64,000 nt of DNA from Anastrepha obliqua. Lineage: Eukaryota > Arthropoda > Insecta > Diptera > Tephritidae. The stretch spans positions 38,528,501-38,592,500 of the forward strand of contig NC_072896.1 of the NCBI RefSeq assembly GCF_027943255.1. Reading direction: 5' to 3'. The translations under genes were made by a program, and so were the position numbers. Below, one piece after another: positions 47,650-57,979 of the stretch (position 1 is the stretch's first letter; the number at the start of each line of letters is the position of its first letter). Below the pieces are notes generated by a model. That model was not told the origin of the DNA, did no database searches, and saw nothing but the letters and a program-made list of their open reading frames with translations.

Positions 47650-47891
47650 ATATGTACTTAAATGTATAAGTATTCCTACACACGAATTTATCTTCCACGA
47701 CATACAGCCGTTGAAAAATACTTAAGAACGATGCGTTGGCAACCATATATGCGAATGTTGCATCGAGTAGAATGCCGTAACGGTACTTTTTACACTGGAA
47801 TGTATTTGCTATGCTCACATTCCTTGAAATGCGTTCCTTTAGCTATTTCTCTTCGCATGAATTTTTTGCATTTTAGTGAAGCGCTGATATA

Positions 47892-49166
47892 GGTTGGCAA
47901 AAAAGTCTTGCGGTATTTTTATTGAATTTTCAATTGTTCATAAAATTGGTTATAATAATGCGATTTAAGTCAAATATGCGCCGTTTTGTTCGATGACGAG
48001 TTCCCAACGAGATACCAACTTCATAATGCCCCTCTTATAGAAGCTCGCTTCCCTATTGTCAAAAAACTCGGAGAGCCAATTTTCACAGGACTCTCTTGTG
48101 GACAACTTCCGACTACCAAGCTCGTCCGCCATGGACAGAAATAGGTGGTAATCACTTGGTGCGAGACCCGGACTATATGGTGGATGCAAAAGAACCTCCC
48201 ATCCGAGCTCCCGGATCTTTTGGCGCGTCACCAAAGATGTGTGTGGCCTGGCGTTGTCCCGATGGAAGACAATTCGGCCTCTGTTGATCAAAAATGGCCT
48301 CTTCTGCATGAGTGCTGCATTCAAGCGGTCCAGTTGTTGGCAGTATAGGTCCGAATTGAGCGTTTGGCCATAGGGGAGCAGCTCATAGTGGATGATTCCC
48401 TGCCAATCCCACCAAACACACAGAAGAACCTTCCTGGCCGTCAATCCAGGCTTGGCCACCGTCTGGGCAGCTTCAACGCTTTTCGACCACGACCGTTTGC
48501 GCTTCACGTTGTCGTAAGTCACCCACTTTTCATCGCCAGTCACCATCTGCTTCAAAAACGGGTCGATTTTGTTGCGATTCAGAAGCGATTCGCATGCATC
48601 CATACGGGCAAAAATGTTTTTTTGCGTCAAGTCGTGTGGCACCCATACATCGAGCTTCTTTTTGAATCCAAGCTTCTTCAAATGGTTTATAACGGTTTGA
48701 TGACTCATGCCCAGCTCTTGGCCGATGTTACGCCTGCTACTATGCCGGTCTCTTTCGATCAATTCAGCGATTTTATCGCAATTTTTGACGACAGGCCTTC
48801 CGGACCGTGTCGCATCTTCGGTCACCTCTGCCCCAGAACGAAAACGTTGAAACCATCGTTGTCCGGTGGAAATGGAAACTGTGTCGGGTCCATAAACTGC
48901 AGAAATTTTATTGGCAGCATGAAATGCATTTTTGCCTTTATCGTAGTACTGTAAAATATGCCGTATTTTCTCTTTATTTTGCTCGATGTTTGCGACGCTA
49001 TAACTCACGAACGACTAAAAGCAAACAACAATTAATCAAACACGTGTTAGCACGTGAAAAGAGCTTTCCAAAAAGCTCTAGCGTGAACCGATGCGACAAA
49101 TACAACTAGAACTACGCGCTTGCAAAGACAAGCTTGCGGAAATACCGCAAGACTTTTTTGCCAACC
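47892..49166 (-). mobile_element. Mariner, nearly intact (copy E)
   Basis: Terminal inverted repeats start GGTTGGCAAAAAAGTCTTGC and agree for about 27 bp at the two ends. TA precedes the left end (47890-47891); the right flank reads TT instead of TA. The 1275-bp length is normal for mariner. The protein type and termini resemble the mellifera subfamily as I remember it. It is the best-preserved DNA transposon in the window. Confidence 0.95.
47965..49008 (-). CDS. Mariner transposase, 347 codons, uninterrupted
   Basis: Binds the terminal inverted repeats and catalyses cut-and-paste transposition at TA. The length matches the family norm (about 345). It begins MSYSVANIEQNKEKIRHILQ. The N-terminal domain has two helix-turn-helix regions, with WFQRFRSG between and RNIGQELGMSHQTVINHLKK in the second, then the linker WVPHDLTQKN. 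The catalytic triad is TGDEKWVTYDN, HRDNARPHTS and APSDYHLF, with 34 residues between the last two Asp. The conserved YSPDLAPSD motif reads YSPGLAPSD, so a near-invariant but non-triad Asp is Gly, which may impair activity. Confidence 0.93.
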   Translation of the reverse strand: MSYSVANIEQNKEKIRHILQYYDKGKNAFHAANKISAVYGPDTVSISTGQRWFQRFRSGAEVTEDATRSGRPVVKNCDKIAELIERDRHSSRRNIGQELGMSHQTVINHLKKLGFKKKLDVWVPHDLTQKNIFARMDACESLLNRNKIDPFLKQMVTGDEKWVTYDNVKRKRSWSKSVEAAQTVAKPGLTARKVLLCVWWDWQGIIHYELLPYGQTLNSDLYCQQLDRLNAALMQKRPFLINRGRIVFHRDNARPHTSLVTRQKIRELGWEVLLHPPYSPGLAPSDYHLFLSMADELGSRKLSTRESCENWLSEFFDNREASFYKRGIMKLVSRWELVIEQNGAYLT

Positions 49167-49454
49167 TTTTTTTAATACTTTGAAATATTTTATATATTAT
49201 ATAAAACAGCAGAAAACATTGCCCGAAAAAAGAAAGCGCGAAAGACAACTCAATCTGGCTGGAAGAGTGCAGCTGAAGAGTGCAGCTGATATCCATCGAA
49301 CAATTTTTGTTCAACTGGAAAGGCCAATAACGAAAATAATAGTTGCGCTGCGATTGGCAGAAGTAGGGTTTCACGGCCGACAGGCAACGCCACATTGAGT
49401 TTGCTCGAAAACACAAAATCTGATCTCAAAATCAGCGTCGTTATATTCTATTTA

Positions 49455-49890
49455 GCGATTAAACGAAACTAAATAGAGTTGATTCAGAAGGTACGAAGCA
49501 CGTGCGACGGCCACAACGTGCAGCATTCGACGCCAAGTTTGACTCACCAATCATAAAGCACGGGAGCGGCTCAATAATGGTGTGTGGCTGCTTTTCGTGG
49601 AACGGTGTTGGACCAATTTATCGTATTGAATGTTATATGGATGCACTCAAGAATGGAAATATTTCAAAATAAAATGATACCTTATGCGGAAGAGAATTTA
49701 CCAATGATTTGGAAATATCAGCAAGACAATGAACCGGTGGCGCCTAAGTACTACTTGGGGACAACGGCACTTTAGTGCTACTTGAGGAGATTTCACCTGC
49801 CGTGATCTCAAGCACAATACTCGTGTGGCATAAAAAGTTTTCACAGACAACTTGATAACTATCCTGGATTGCGTGTCTTCGAGTGCCAAC
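49455..49890 (+). pseudogene. Tc1-like transposase fragment
   Basis: The plus strand gives KHVRRPQRAAFDAK, SIMVCGCFSWNGVGPIYRIE and KYQQDNEP, matching the middle of Tc1 (DD34E) transposases (VWGCFSWxGVGPL, QQDNDPKHT). Frames shift at about 49670, and the segment after QQDN is decayed. Termini not seen. Confidence 0.7.
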
Positions 49891-49897
49891 TAACATA

Positions 49898-50446
49898 TGG
49901 GTTTTCCAAACAGAGATGTTATTTTGATATTCAAAGAAAAATGCTATTTTTTAATATAAATGATCGGATGTTTATTTGATTTTAAAGAGGAAGGCATGCC
50001 GGTAATAGTGGAAAATAACATCAGGCAATGACCACCACAACCACGCTTACAGGACAATAGCCTTTTCATGAAATTTTCCATAACCGAATTGCAAAGTTGC
50101 TGCCCTATGTCCTCGATAGCGAATCCCGTCTCTGAGGTTTTGAATCGACCCTGGGCTATTGGCGTAGACCTTTTCTTTCACGTGGCCCCAAAGAAAAAAG
50201 TCACAAGATGTTAAATCAAAATATCTCGGTGGCCAAATGTGATCACCTCTTCGAGAGATAATACCGTCCGGAAACTTTCCCCGTAAAAGATCAATGGTTT
50301 CGTTGCTGGTGTGGCACGTAGCGTCGTCTTGTTTAAAATAAACGTTGTCCAGTTCAATACCATCCAATACCGGCCATAAAAAATTGTTAACCATCTCTCG
50401 ATAGCGCAATCCATTCACCAATAACACCTGTTATTGGAAAACCCTT
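49898..50446 (-). mobile_element. DD41D-type element, deleted (H1)
   Basis: Inverted ends GGGTTTTCCAA are flanked by TA (49896-49897, 50447-50448). The minus strand encodes YFKQDDATCHTSNETIDLL and FDLTSCDFFLWGHVKEKVYA, with 41 residues between the second and third Asp. The N-terminal and first-Asp regions are missing. Same family as H2 at 57306-57843. Confidence 0.8.
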
Positions 50447-50637
50447 TACAATAGAACAACTTTGGGACGACGTCAAAAATTTACCCAGTACGAAAATATC
50501 ACAAATTTGGTTCAGTTATTTGAATAGACCAAGGCAGCATGGGAATCTATTCCTGTTGAAAGTTGTGGAGGTTTATTAATGTCAATGTAAAGGCGCTTTG
50601 CAGCAAAAATATAGCAGAAAAGATTTTCAATAAAATA

Positions 50638-51194
50638 AAGGGTGATCAATTTAGAGGTTTTGCATTTTAAATTAAAAGGTGTGATATCACACGATCTTGG
50701 TGGCGAATTCCCTGGTCTAAGATGGGAAATTCGAGTAAATTACTCACCGAAACAACGACGCAGTAAGTCTATTGTTTCACTGGATATGTGGCAAGTAGCG
50801 CCGTCTCGTTGGAACCAAATGTTGTGGAGATAACGAACTTCAATTTCGGGTAGCAAAAAGTCGTCTACCATGGCGCGATAGTGTTCGCCATTCACTGTTA
50901 CATTGGCGCTAACCTCGTCTTTGAAGAAACACGCCTATGATTCCTCCGGCCAATAGGCCACACCAAAGGGTTGGTTTCAATGGATGCAATGGGCCTCATC
51001 GCTGAATACTATAAGTTGGCCTGAGCGGGCAATGAACACTTTTCGCAGAACGTGGGTTTTCGTAATTTAATTGTAAAATTTGTAAACGTTGTTGAGGCGT
51101 AAGTTTTTCATGATGAAATGTCAATGAATACTGAAAACAATTATATATTTAGTTTGACAGTAGTCACGCGTGTACCTCCAATCTGATCACCCCT
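50638..51194 (-). mobile_element. DD41D-like element, deleted (I1)
   Basis: Ends AAGGGTGATCAATTTAGAGG and the complement of AAGGGGTGATCAGATTGGAG are flanked by TA (50636-50637, 51195-51196). Minus-strand pieces include YLHNIWFQRDGATCH and FKDEVSANVTVNGEHYRAMV. The middle and N-terminus are deleted. A third related family beside G and H. Confidence 0.75.
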
Positions 51195-51298
51195 TATTAA
51201 TCGAAATTCTTCCGTTTGCCTGCATTTTTTATGATGTGATTTTGCTTCATTCTTAAGTATTTTTCTTCAAGGATTTTCGGATTGTATTAACTTTTGTA

Positions 51299-52191
51299 AA
51301 GGGTAGTTAAGTTTCAAGGGCCGGTGTTGATTTTGAATAAAATACAATTTTTTTATGAAATTATTGTCACTTCTCATTATTATGATAATATTGGTATAGC
51401 TGGCCACATAGACGCCGCGGTCTCGGCGGCACACCTCCATCCGATGGTCAAAATTTTCGATGAAGCTGAGGCATAATTGAAGTTCTATGACGTTAATGTG
51501 CCGAATTATCTCATGCTTTAGCTCGATGTACACCTTTTCTTTCAAATAACCCCAAAGAAAGAAGTCCAACGGTGTCAAATCCCATGACCTTGGCGAATAA
51601 TTGACATCGCCGCGACGTGAGATTATTCGGCCATCAAATTTTTCGCGCAAAAGAGCCATTGTTTCGTTAGCTGTGTGACAAGTGGCACCGTCCTGTTGAA
51701 ACCACATATCGTCCACATCCATATCTTCCAATTCGGGCCATAAAAAGTTCGTTAACATCTCACGATAGCGAACACTATTCACAGTAACTGCCTGACCGGC
51801 CACATTTTGGAAAAAATACGGTCCAATGATGCCGCCGGCCTAAAAACCGCACCAAACAGTCACTCTTTGTGGGTGCATTGGTTTTTCGGCAATCACTTTT
51901 GGATTATCATTCGCCTAAATGCGGTAATTCTGCTTATTGACGAATCCACTGCGGTGAAAATGTGCCTCATCACTGAAGATGATTTTCTTCACGAAGTGCG
52001 CGATATGCATTTTGATTTGAACGCCCGTTTTCATAATAAACCTGAATAACTTTAACGCATTGCCCGATTGTGTATGTTTCCATAGTTGAAATTGAGTTAG
52101 TCTGAAATTAAAAAATGTCAAATAAAATGTAGAAAAAAGCTCGAGGCATAGGCGTGGTTTACATTCAACATCGGCCCTTGAAACCACCCTT
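51299..52191 (-). mobile_element. DD41D transposon, deletion derivative (G3)
   Basis: Inverted ends as in G1 are flanked by TA (51297-51298, 52192-52193). The minus strand has the helix-turn-helix start (ATG at about 52081), the shared deletion junction, IIFSDEAHFHRSGFVNKQN, and a 178-codon frame (51803-51267) with WFQQDGATCHTANETMALL and DLTPLDFFLWGYLKEKVY. The second and third Asp are both present, 41 residues apart. Best-preserved G copy, but still missing about a quarter of a transposase. Confidence 0.88.
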
Positions 52192-52193
52192 TA

Positions 52194-53960
52194 CATGACG
52201 TAAAACAAATTTATGTTTTCCTTCAACTGATTGAAAACATTTAAAATTTATAAAATAAAATCTAATAGGCAAAACATCTACATAAGCGATTTCATTGAAA
52301 AAAGTCTCAAATGAAGCGAACTGCGTATCGTTCTTAGGTATTTTTCAATGGCTGTAGGTATGAATGCATGTATGGGTTTACGTACTCTAACACGTCCTCT
52401 TACTAATCACAATGTTTATCATCGTGCAAGGCATGACAACATCTTGGCCAACTGGATGGCACGTGTTGCCGATTTTATTCGTCATTGACCTATAAGCGAA
52501 AAAGCCAAAGCCGTATTTCCCCATGCGCCAGAGCATTTCATTGTGGTGACTACTTTTTTCATTAGGAGTAATCATATGAGCTTAATGTTAATTTCGCAAA
52601 GGCTGTTATAGCAATGACGAGTACAAAACAGTGAAAAGATAGGAGAAAAGAAAGCATAGGAATTTGATATTTACCGCAAAACAGCTGCCGCTGCGTATTT
52701 GTTCGTGTCTCAGATCCGTTAGCCTCCTTGGCATGCCTGCTCTGTGTAATCGTTATAGGACATAAGAAAACTTTTCCAACTAATTTTATTGGCCAATATA
52801 ATCATTTGTTAACTTATTGGTCATGTAATCAGTAGAATTAGACGAAACTATGTACACACATGTAGATACACTTGAAGGCGTTCAAACATACGTATATGAA
52901 TTGGTAAGCGAAAGAAAGCAAAAAACAAAAATTGCAAATGTTTTTCCTTGAGTTAGAGCTGTTTGTTGATTCGCCCTTTGCCTGCTTTGCTCTGCTCTTG
53001 GCATCTGTTAACCAAATTGTCATCAATAACCATCAGATGATTGACTACACCACAAAACTTATCAAAGTGATATTAGGTTAAAATAAAAATAAAAATTCAT
53101 TCCTTGTTGGCAACAGTCAAGTCAATCTGTACATCTTTTGGATATTTGTACATGGAAAGTTTATTCATTAAGCTTTGTTTATTTACTTTTAAGATACACT
53201 GTACAGATATAACTTACAATAAATCGAGAATGCAATCAAATAAAGTAATTAAATGTCAAAATGAGTCCTGCTGCAGCCAACTGAAAAGAAAACCTACAAA
53301 TACACAAATATAAATACCGTTTTGCAATGTCATTTGTTTGGTATCTCTTAATAAATACATACAGATACACGCACATATACACATACATATGCGGTATGCA
53401 ATTTGTGTCCACTTCTGTACAGTTATTTTCTGTCATTGTTTAGTTTTCATCCAAATTGCATGTGGAAAATTCATTTCCCATGACAGAAGCGAACTACCTT
53501 TGTCCCTTCGGACCTAACAGCACCTGGCGTTACATTATTCAGCATTCACTCACTTATACATACTCATATATGTACGAATATAATGTCTACGTGACTTTTG
53601 TGCCATTTTGCATGAAACTGAATATTTAAGAGGGTTTAATTGATAGCTAAAAATTGTAAGAATTTCCACGAAGCATACAAATACGAGTAAATGAAGAAAT
53701 TGTGATGTTCTGCCCGCCTGAAGGACGATGTATACTCAGTAATTGGAATTATTCTTAAAAAATTAATTAAGTAGGTACACAAATTTTTCACAAAAGGGAG
53801 GAGTAAAAAAAAATACCTATTAGTGATCTGCTGCTCGAAGGTTCAAGTCAGATCGAAGTTAGATGACAAAATTCACCTTATAGAATAGATTACGTTTTCT
53901 CAACCTACCGCTAGGGAGGGATATACCTACAATGTCCTCTCTCTCTAATTTGTCTGCCTT
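52194..53960. other. Intergenic AT-rich DNA
   Basis: No gene, repeat terminus or RNA recognised. The right end (53961-53973) is the target duplication of the intact RTE. Confidence 0.5.
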
Positions 53961-53973
53961 AGTTGAAAATGAT

Positions 53974-56900
53974 GATTGGAGGATGGTTCCATGTGTAGAA
54001 GTCCACGCAAGTGGGGAAAGTTACTGATCGCCATTCACTTGGGAATGGCCAGGACGATTCTTCTGCATATGGTTCAAGCAGCTCACAACGGCCGGGATTA
54101 GCCCACGTATCCTCTGGGTAGCTTCCGAACATCCGTTCGGGAGTGAGCTAACGTGAGAAGGCGAAACATTCCAGGATAGCTGGTTGTGCGTTGGGTTTGG
54201 GACCCGCCACTTAAAAATCGCCCCCAATGAAAAGTTTTAAAAAGCCTCGGATGAGACCTCCCTATACTGATGACGACCCCTGCAAACGAACTAAGGATTA
54301 TGATTTGAGGGCATGCACCTGGAATGTCCGGTCCCTTAATGGGGAAGGTGCCTCTGCCCGGCTGGTTGATGTCCTCGTGAGAGTAAAGGCTGACATCACT
54401 GCCATCCAAGAGATGCGATGGACGGGGCAAGGAAAGAAAACCATGGGACCTTGCGACGTCTACTACAGCTGCCATGTAAAGGAGCGCAAATTCGGTGTCG
54501 GATTTGTTGTGGGAGAGAGACTTCGTCGCCAAGTACTGTCGTTCACTCCGGTGGACGAGCGTCTCGCAACAATCCGCATCAAAGCCCGTTTCTTCAACAT
54601 ATCGCTAATTTGCGCCCACGCCCCGACGGAAGAGAAGGACGATGCGACCAAAGATTCCTTCTATGAGCGCCTGGAACGTTCCTATGAGCGCTGCCCCCGC
54701 CACGACATAAAAATCGTGCTTGGCGACTTCAACGCCAGGGTGGGCAAGGAGGGAATTTTTGGTCCCACAGTCGGAAAATTCAGCCTGCACAACGAAACAT
54801 CCGGTAACGGACAGAGGCTGATCGACTTCGCCGGGGCCCGAAACATGGTAGTCTGCAGCACCAGATTCCAGCATAAGAAGATTCACCAAGCCATCTGGCT
54901 GTCTCCTGATCGAAAAACGCGAAACCAGATCGATCATGTTGTGATAGATGGAAGACACGCTTCTAGTGTATTAGATGTACGTACGATCCGAGGACCCAAC
55001 ATCGACTCGGATCATTACCTTGTTGCAGCCAAACTGCGCACCCGCCTCTGTGCAGCAAAAAACGTACATCTACCTACGCAAAGAATGTTCGACATCGAAA
55101 AGCTGCAATCACAACAGACAGCCAGAAGATTCGCCACTCGACTCTCACTCCTGCTCTCGGAGAGCACTGCCCAACAACCCGGCATGCGCGAGCAATGGAG
55201 CAACATTTCTCGTTCCCTACGTACCGCCGCCGAAGAAGAAATCGGATTCCGGCGAGCCCGAAAAAACAATTGGTACGACGAGGAATGTCATGCTGCCGCA
55301 GAAAGAAAGGATGCCGCCTATAGAGCCACGCTGCGATCGGGCGCAACGCGAGCCATGTGGGATCGCTACAGAGAGCTGAAAAAGGAAGAGAGACGTATTA
55401 TCCGAAAGAAGAAACGAGAGGCCGAAATACGTGAGTGCGAAGAGCTTGAGATGCTGGCCAACAGGAACAACGCCCGAAAATTCTACCAGAAAGTTCGGCG
55501 GCTTACAGAAGGTTTCAAGACCGGGGCGTTTTCCTGTAAGAACAAAGACGGCGAACTGGTGACTGACGTACAGAGCAATCTTAGATTATGGAGGGAACAC
55601 TTCTCGAACCTATTAAACAGTGACAGCTGCGCATGTCACCGAGAAAGTGAAGATCCCGATACCCCAATCGTTGACGACGGAATTGTCGTTCCGCTACCCG
55701 ATCATGACGAGGTGAGAATAGCGATAACGCGGCTAAAGAACAACAAAGCCGCGGGCGCCGACGGACTGCCGGCTGAGCTATTCAAACATGGCGGCGAGGA
55801 GCTGGTTAGGTGCATGCATCAGCTCCTATGCAAAATATGGTCGGATGAAAGCATGCCTGCCGATTGGAATTTAAGTGTGCTCTGCCCAATCCATAAGAAG
55901 GGCGATCCTGCAATTTGTGCCAATTACCGCGGGATTAGTCTTCTAAATATCGCCTATAAGGTTCTAGCGAGCGTATTGTGTGAAAGGCTGAAGCCCACCG
56001 TCAACCAACTGATTGGACCTTATCAGTGTGGCTTCAGACCTGGAAAGTCTACCATCGACCAAATATTCACAATACGCCAAATCTTGGAAAAGACCCATGA
56101 AAGAAGAATCGACACGCACCATCTTTTCGTCGACTTCAAAGCTGCATTCGACAGTACGGAAAGGAGTTACCTGTATGCCGCGATGTCTGAATTTGGTATC
56201 CCCGCAAAACTAATACGGCTATGTAGGATGACGTTGCTCAACACCAGCAGCGCCGTCAGAATTGGGAAGGACCTCTCCGAGCCGTTTGATACCAAACGAG
56301 GTTTCAGACAGGGTGACTCGCTGTCGTGTGACTTCTTTAACCTGATGTTGGAGAGCATCGTACGAGCCGCAGAACTTAATCGCTCAGGCACAATTTTTTA
56401 TAAGAGCGTACAATTGTTGGCGTATGCCGATGATATTGACATCATCGGCCTTAACAACCGCGCTGTTAGTTCTGCCTTCTCCAAACTGGATAAAGAGGCA
56501 AAGCGAATGGGTTTGGTGGTGAACGAGGACAAAACGAAGTACCTCCTGTCTTCAAACAAACAGTCGGCGCACTCGCGTATCGGCACCCACGTCACTGTAG
56601 ACAGTTATAATTTCGAGGTTGTAAAAGACTTCGTCTATTTAGGAACCAGCATTAACACCGATAACAATGTCAGCCTTGAAATCCAACGTAGAATCTCTCT
56701 TGCCAACAAGTGCTACTTTGGACTAAGTAGGCAACTGAGCAGTAAAGTCCTCTCTCGTCGAACAAAACTAACACTCTACAAGACTCTCATCATGCCCGTC
56801 CTTACGTATGGCGCAGAAGCTTGGACGATGACAACATCCGATGAAGCGACGCTTGGAGTGTTTGAGAGAAAGATTCTGCGCAAGATTTTTGGACCTTTGC

Positions 56901-57250
56901 ACGTTGGCAACGGCGAATATCGCAGACGATGGAACGATGAGCTGTATGAGCTTTACGACGACATAGACATAGCACAGCGAATAAAGATCCAGCGGCTACG
57001 TTGGCTGGGTCATGTCGTCCGAATGGATACAAACGCTCCGGCACTGAAAGTATTCGATGCGGTACCAGCTGGTGGTAGTAGAGGAAGAGGAAGGCCTCCT
57101 CTGCGTTGGAAAGATCAGGTGGAGAAGGACTTGGCTTCACTTGGTGTGTCCAATTGGCGCCGGTTAGCACGAGAAAGAAACGACTGGCGCGCTTTGTTAA
57201 ACTCGGCCAAAATCGCGTAAGCGGTTATAGCGCCAATTAAGAAGAAGAGA
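53974..57250 (+). mobile_element. RTE-type LINE, full-length and intact
   Basis: AGTTGAAAATGAT at 53961-53973 is repeated exactly at 57251-57263, so the element is 3277 bp with a 13-bp target duplication. It has a 253-bp 5' leader, one ORF, and a very short 3' region with a hairpin and a GAAGAAGAG tail instead of poly-A. A single ORF with endonuclease plus RT, a short 3' UTR and a microsatellite-like tail fit the RTE clade. Copies at 1539, 40625 and 46238 belong to the same family. The lack of any lesion suggests recent insertion. Confidence 0.95.
54227..57220 (+). CDS. RTE endonuclease/reverse transcriptase, 997 codons
   Basis: Drives target-primed reverse transcription. N-terminal apurinic-type endonuclease: TWNVRSLNGEG (about 31), QEMRWTGQG (about 62), GDFNARVG (about 166), QIDHVVIDG (about 235), SDHYLVAAK (about 261). 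An Arg/Lys/Glu-rich connector follows (about 330-430). Reverse transcriptase: NNKAAGADGLP (about 505), NYRGISLLNIAY (about 565), FVDFKAAFDSTE (about 633), FRQGDSLSCDFFNLM (about 692) and catalytic YADD (about 732). The thumb and C-terminal domain have YGAEAWT and RRWNDELYELYDD, and the protein ends LLNSAKIA. No RNase H. The stop TAA lies inside the 3'-terminal hairpin. Insect predictions with this layout are often labelled craniofacial development protein 2-like; that name reflects this retroelement family. Confidence 0.95.
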   Translation: MKSFKKPRMRPPYTDDDPCKRTKDYDLRACTWNVRSLNGEGASARLVDVLVRVKADITAIQEMRWTGQGKKTMGPCDVYYSCHVKERKFGVGFVVGERLRRQVLSFTPVDERLATIRIKARFFNISLICAHAPTEEKDDATKDSFYERLERSYERCPRHDIKIVLGDFNARVGKEGIFGPTVGKFSLHNETSGNGQRLIDFAGARNMVVCSTRFQHKKIHQAIWLSPDRKTRNQIDHVVIDGRHASSVLDVRTIRGPNIDSDHYLVAAKLRTRLCAAKNVHLPTQRMFDIEKLQSQQTARRFATRLSLLLSESTAQQPGMREQWSNISRSLRTAAEEEIGFRRARKNNWYDEECHAAAERKDAAYRATLRSGATRAMWDRYRELKKEERRIIRKKKREAEIRECEELEMLANRNNARKFYQKVRRLTEGFKTGAFSCKNKDGELVTDVQSNLRLWREHFSNLLNSDSCACHRESEDPDTPIVDDGIVVPLPDHDEVRIAITRLKNNKAAGADGLPAELFKHGGEELVRCMHQLLCKIWSDESMPADWNLSVLCPIHKKGDPAICANYRGISLLNIAYKVLASVLCERLKPTVNQLIGPYQCGFRPGKSTIDQIFTIRQILEKTHERRIDTHHLFVDFKAAFDSTERSYLYAAMSEFGIPAKLIRLCRMTLLNTSSAVRIGKDLSEPFDTKRGFRQGDSLSCDFFNLMLESIVRAAELNRSGTIFYKSVQLLAYADDIDIIGLNNRAVSSAFSKLDKEAKRMGLVVNEDKTKYLLSSNKQSAHSRIGTHVTVDSYNFEVVKDFVYLGTSINTDNNVSLEIQRRISLANKCYFGLSRQLSSKVLSRRTKLTLYKTLIMPVLTYGAEAWTMTTSDEATLGVFERKILRKIFGPLHVGNGEYRRRWNDELYELYDDIDIAQRIKIQRLRWLGHVVRMDTNAPALKVFDAVPAGGSRGRGRPPLRWKDQVEKDLASLGVSNWRRLARERNDWRALLNSAKIA

Positions 57251-57305
57251 AGTTGAAAATGATCAGAGTTTTTATGACAAAATACAAATGTTGTCATTAA
57301 TTCTA

Positions 57306-57843
57306 AAGAGTTTTCCAATAAGAGGTGATATTTTGATATTCAAAGAAAAATGCTATTTTTTAATATAAATGATCGCATGTTTATTTCATCATAAAAAGGA
57401 AGGTATGCCGCATCAGGCAAATGACCACCACGACCACGCTTACAGGACAATATTCTTTTCATGAAATTTTCTATAACCGAATTGCAAAGTGGCTGCCCTA
57501 TGACCTCGAAAGCCTCACGAATTCCATCTCTGAGGCCTTGAATCGACTCTGGGCTGTTGACGTTGATCTTCTCTTTCACGTGGCCTCAAAGAAAAAAGTC
57601 ACATGGTGTTACATCACAAGATCTCGGTGGCCAATTAAGATCACTTCTTCGAGAGATATACACGGTCCGGACATTTTTCCCGTAAAGGATCAATGGTTTC
57701 GTTGCTTGTGTGGCACGTAGCGCCGTCTTGTTGAAAACAAACGTTGTCCAGATCAATACCATCCAATTCTGGCCATAAAAAATCATTAAACATCTCTCGA
57801 TAGCGCAATCTATTAATTCATAACACATGTTATTGGAAAACCC
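57306..57843 (-). mobile_element. DD41D-type element, deleted (H2)
   Basis: Inverted ends (TTTTCCAATAA) are flanked by TA (57304-57305, 57844-57845). Minus-strand frames give PPRSCDVTPCDFFL and EKINVNSPESIQGLRDGI, the C-terminal half of the H-type transposase, with one frameshift. It lies 43 bp from the RTE target duplication. Confidence 0.75.
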
Positions 57844-57979
57844 TATACTTCAAAATCATCTGTTTATGGTTACGGCATGACTAAATGACAATGTCGTAAT
57901 GTTGCGGCTAGGATTACAGGTATGGTTACGGCTATGGCGTTATGACTACGGCGCTACTAATTGCACATCTCGTCCCGGC

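Noticed and set aside
48364..48954. 196-codon plus-strand ORF
   Set aside because: It is the antisense shadow of the mariner transposase at 49008-47965.
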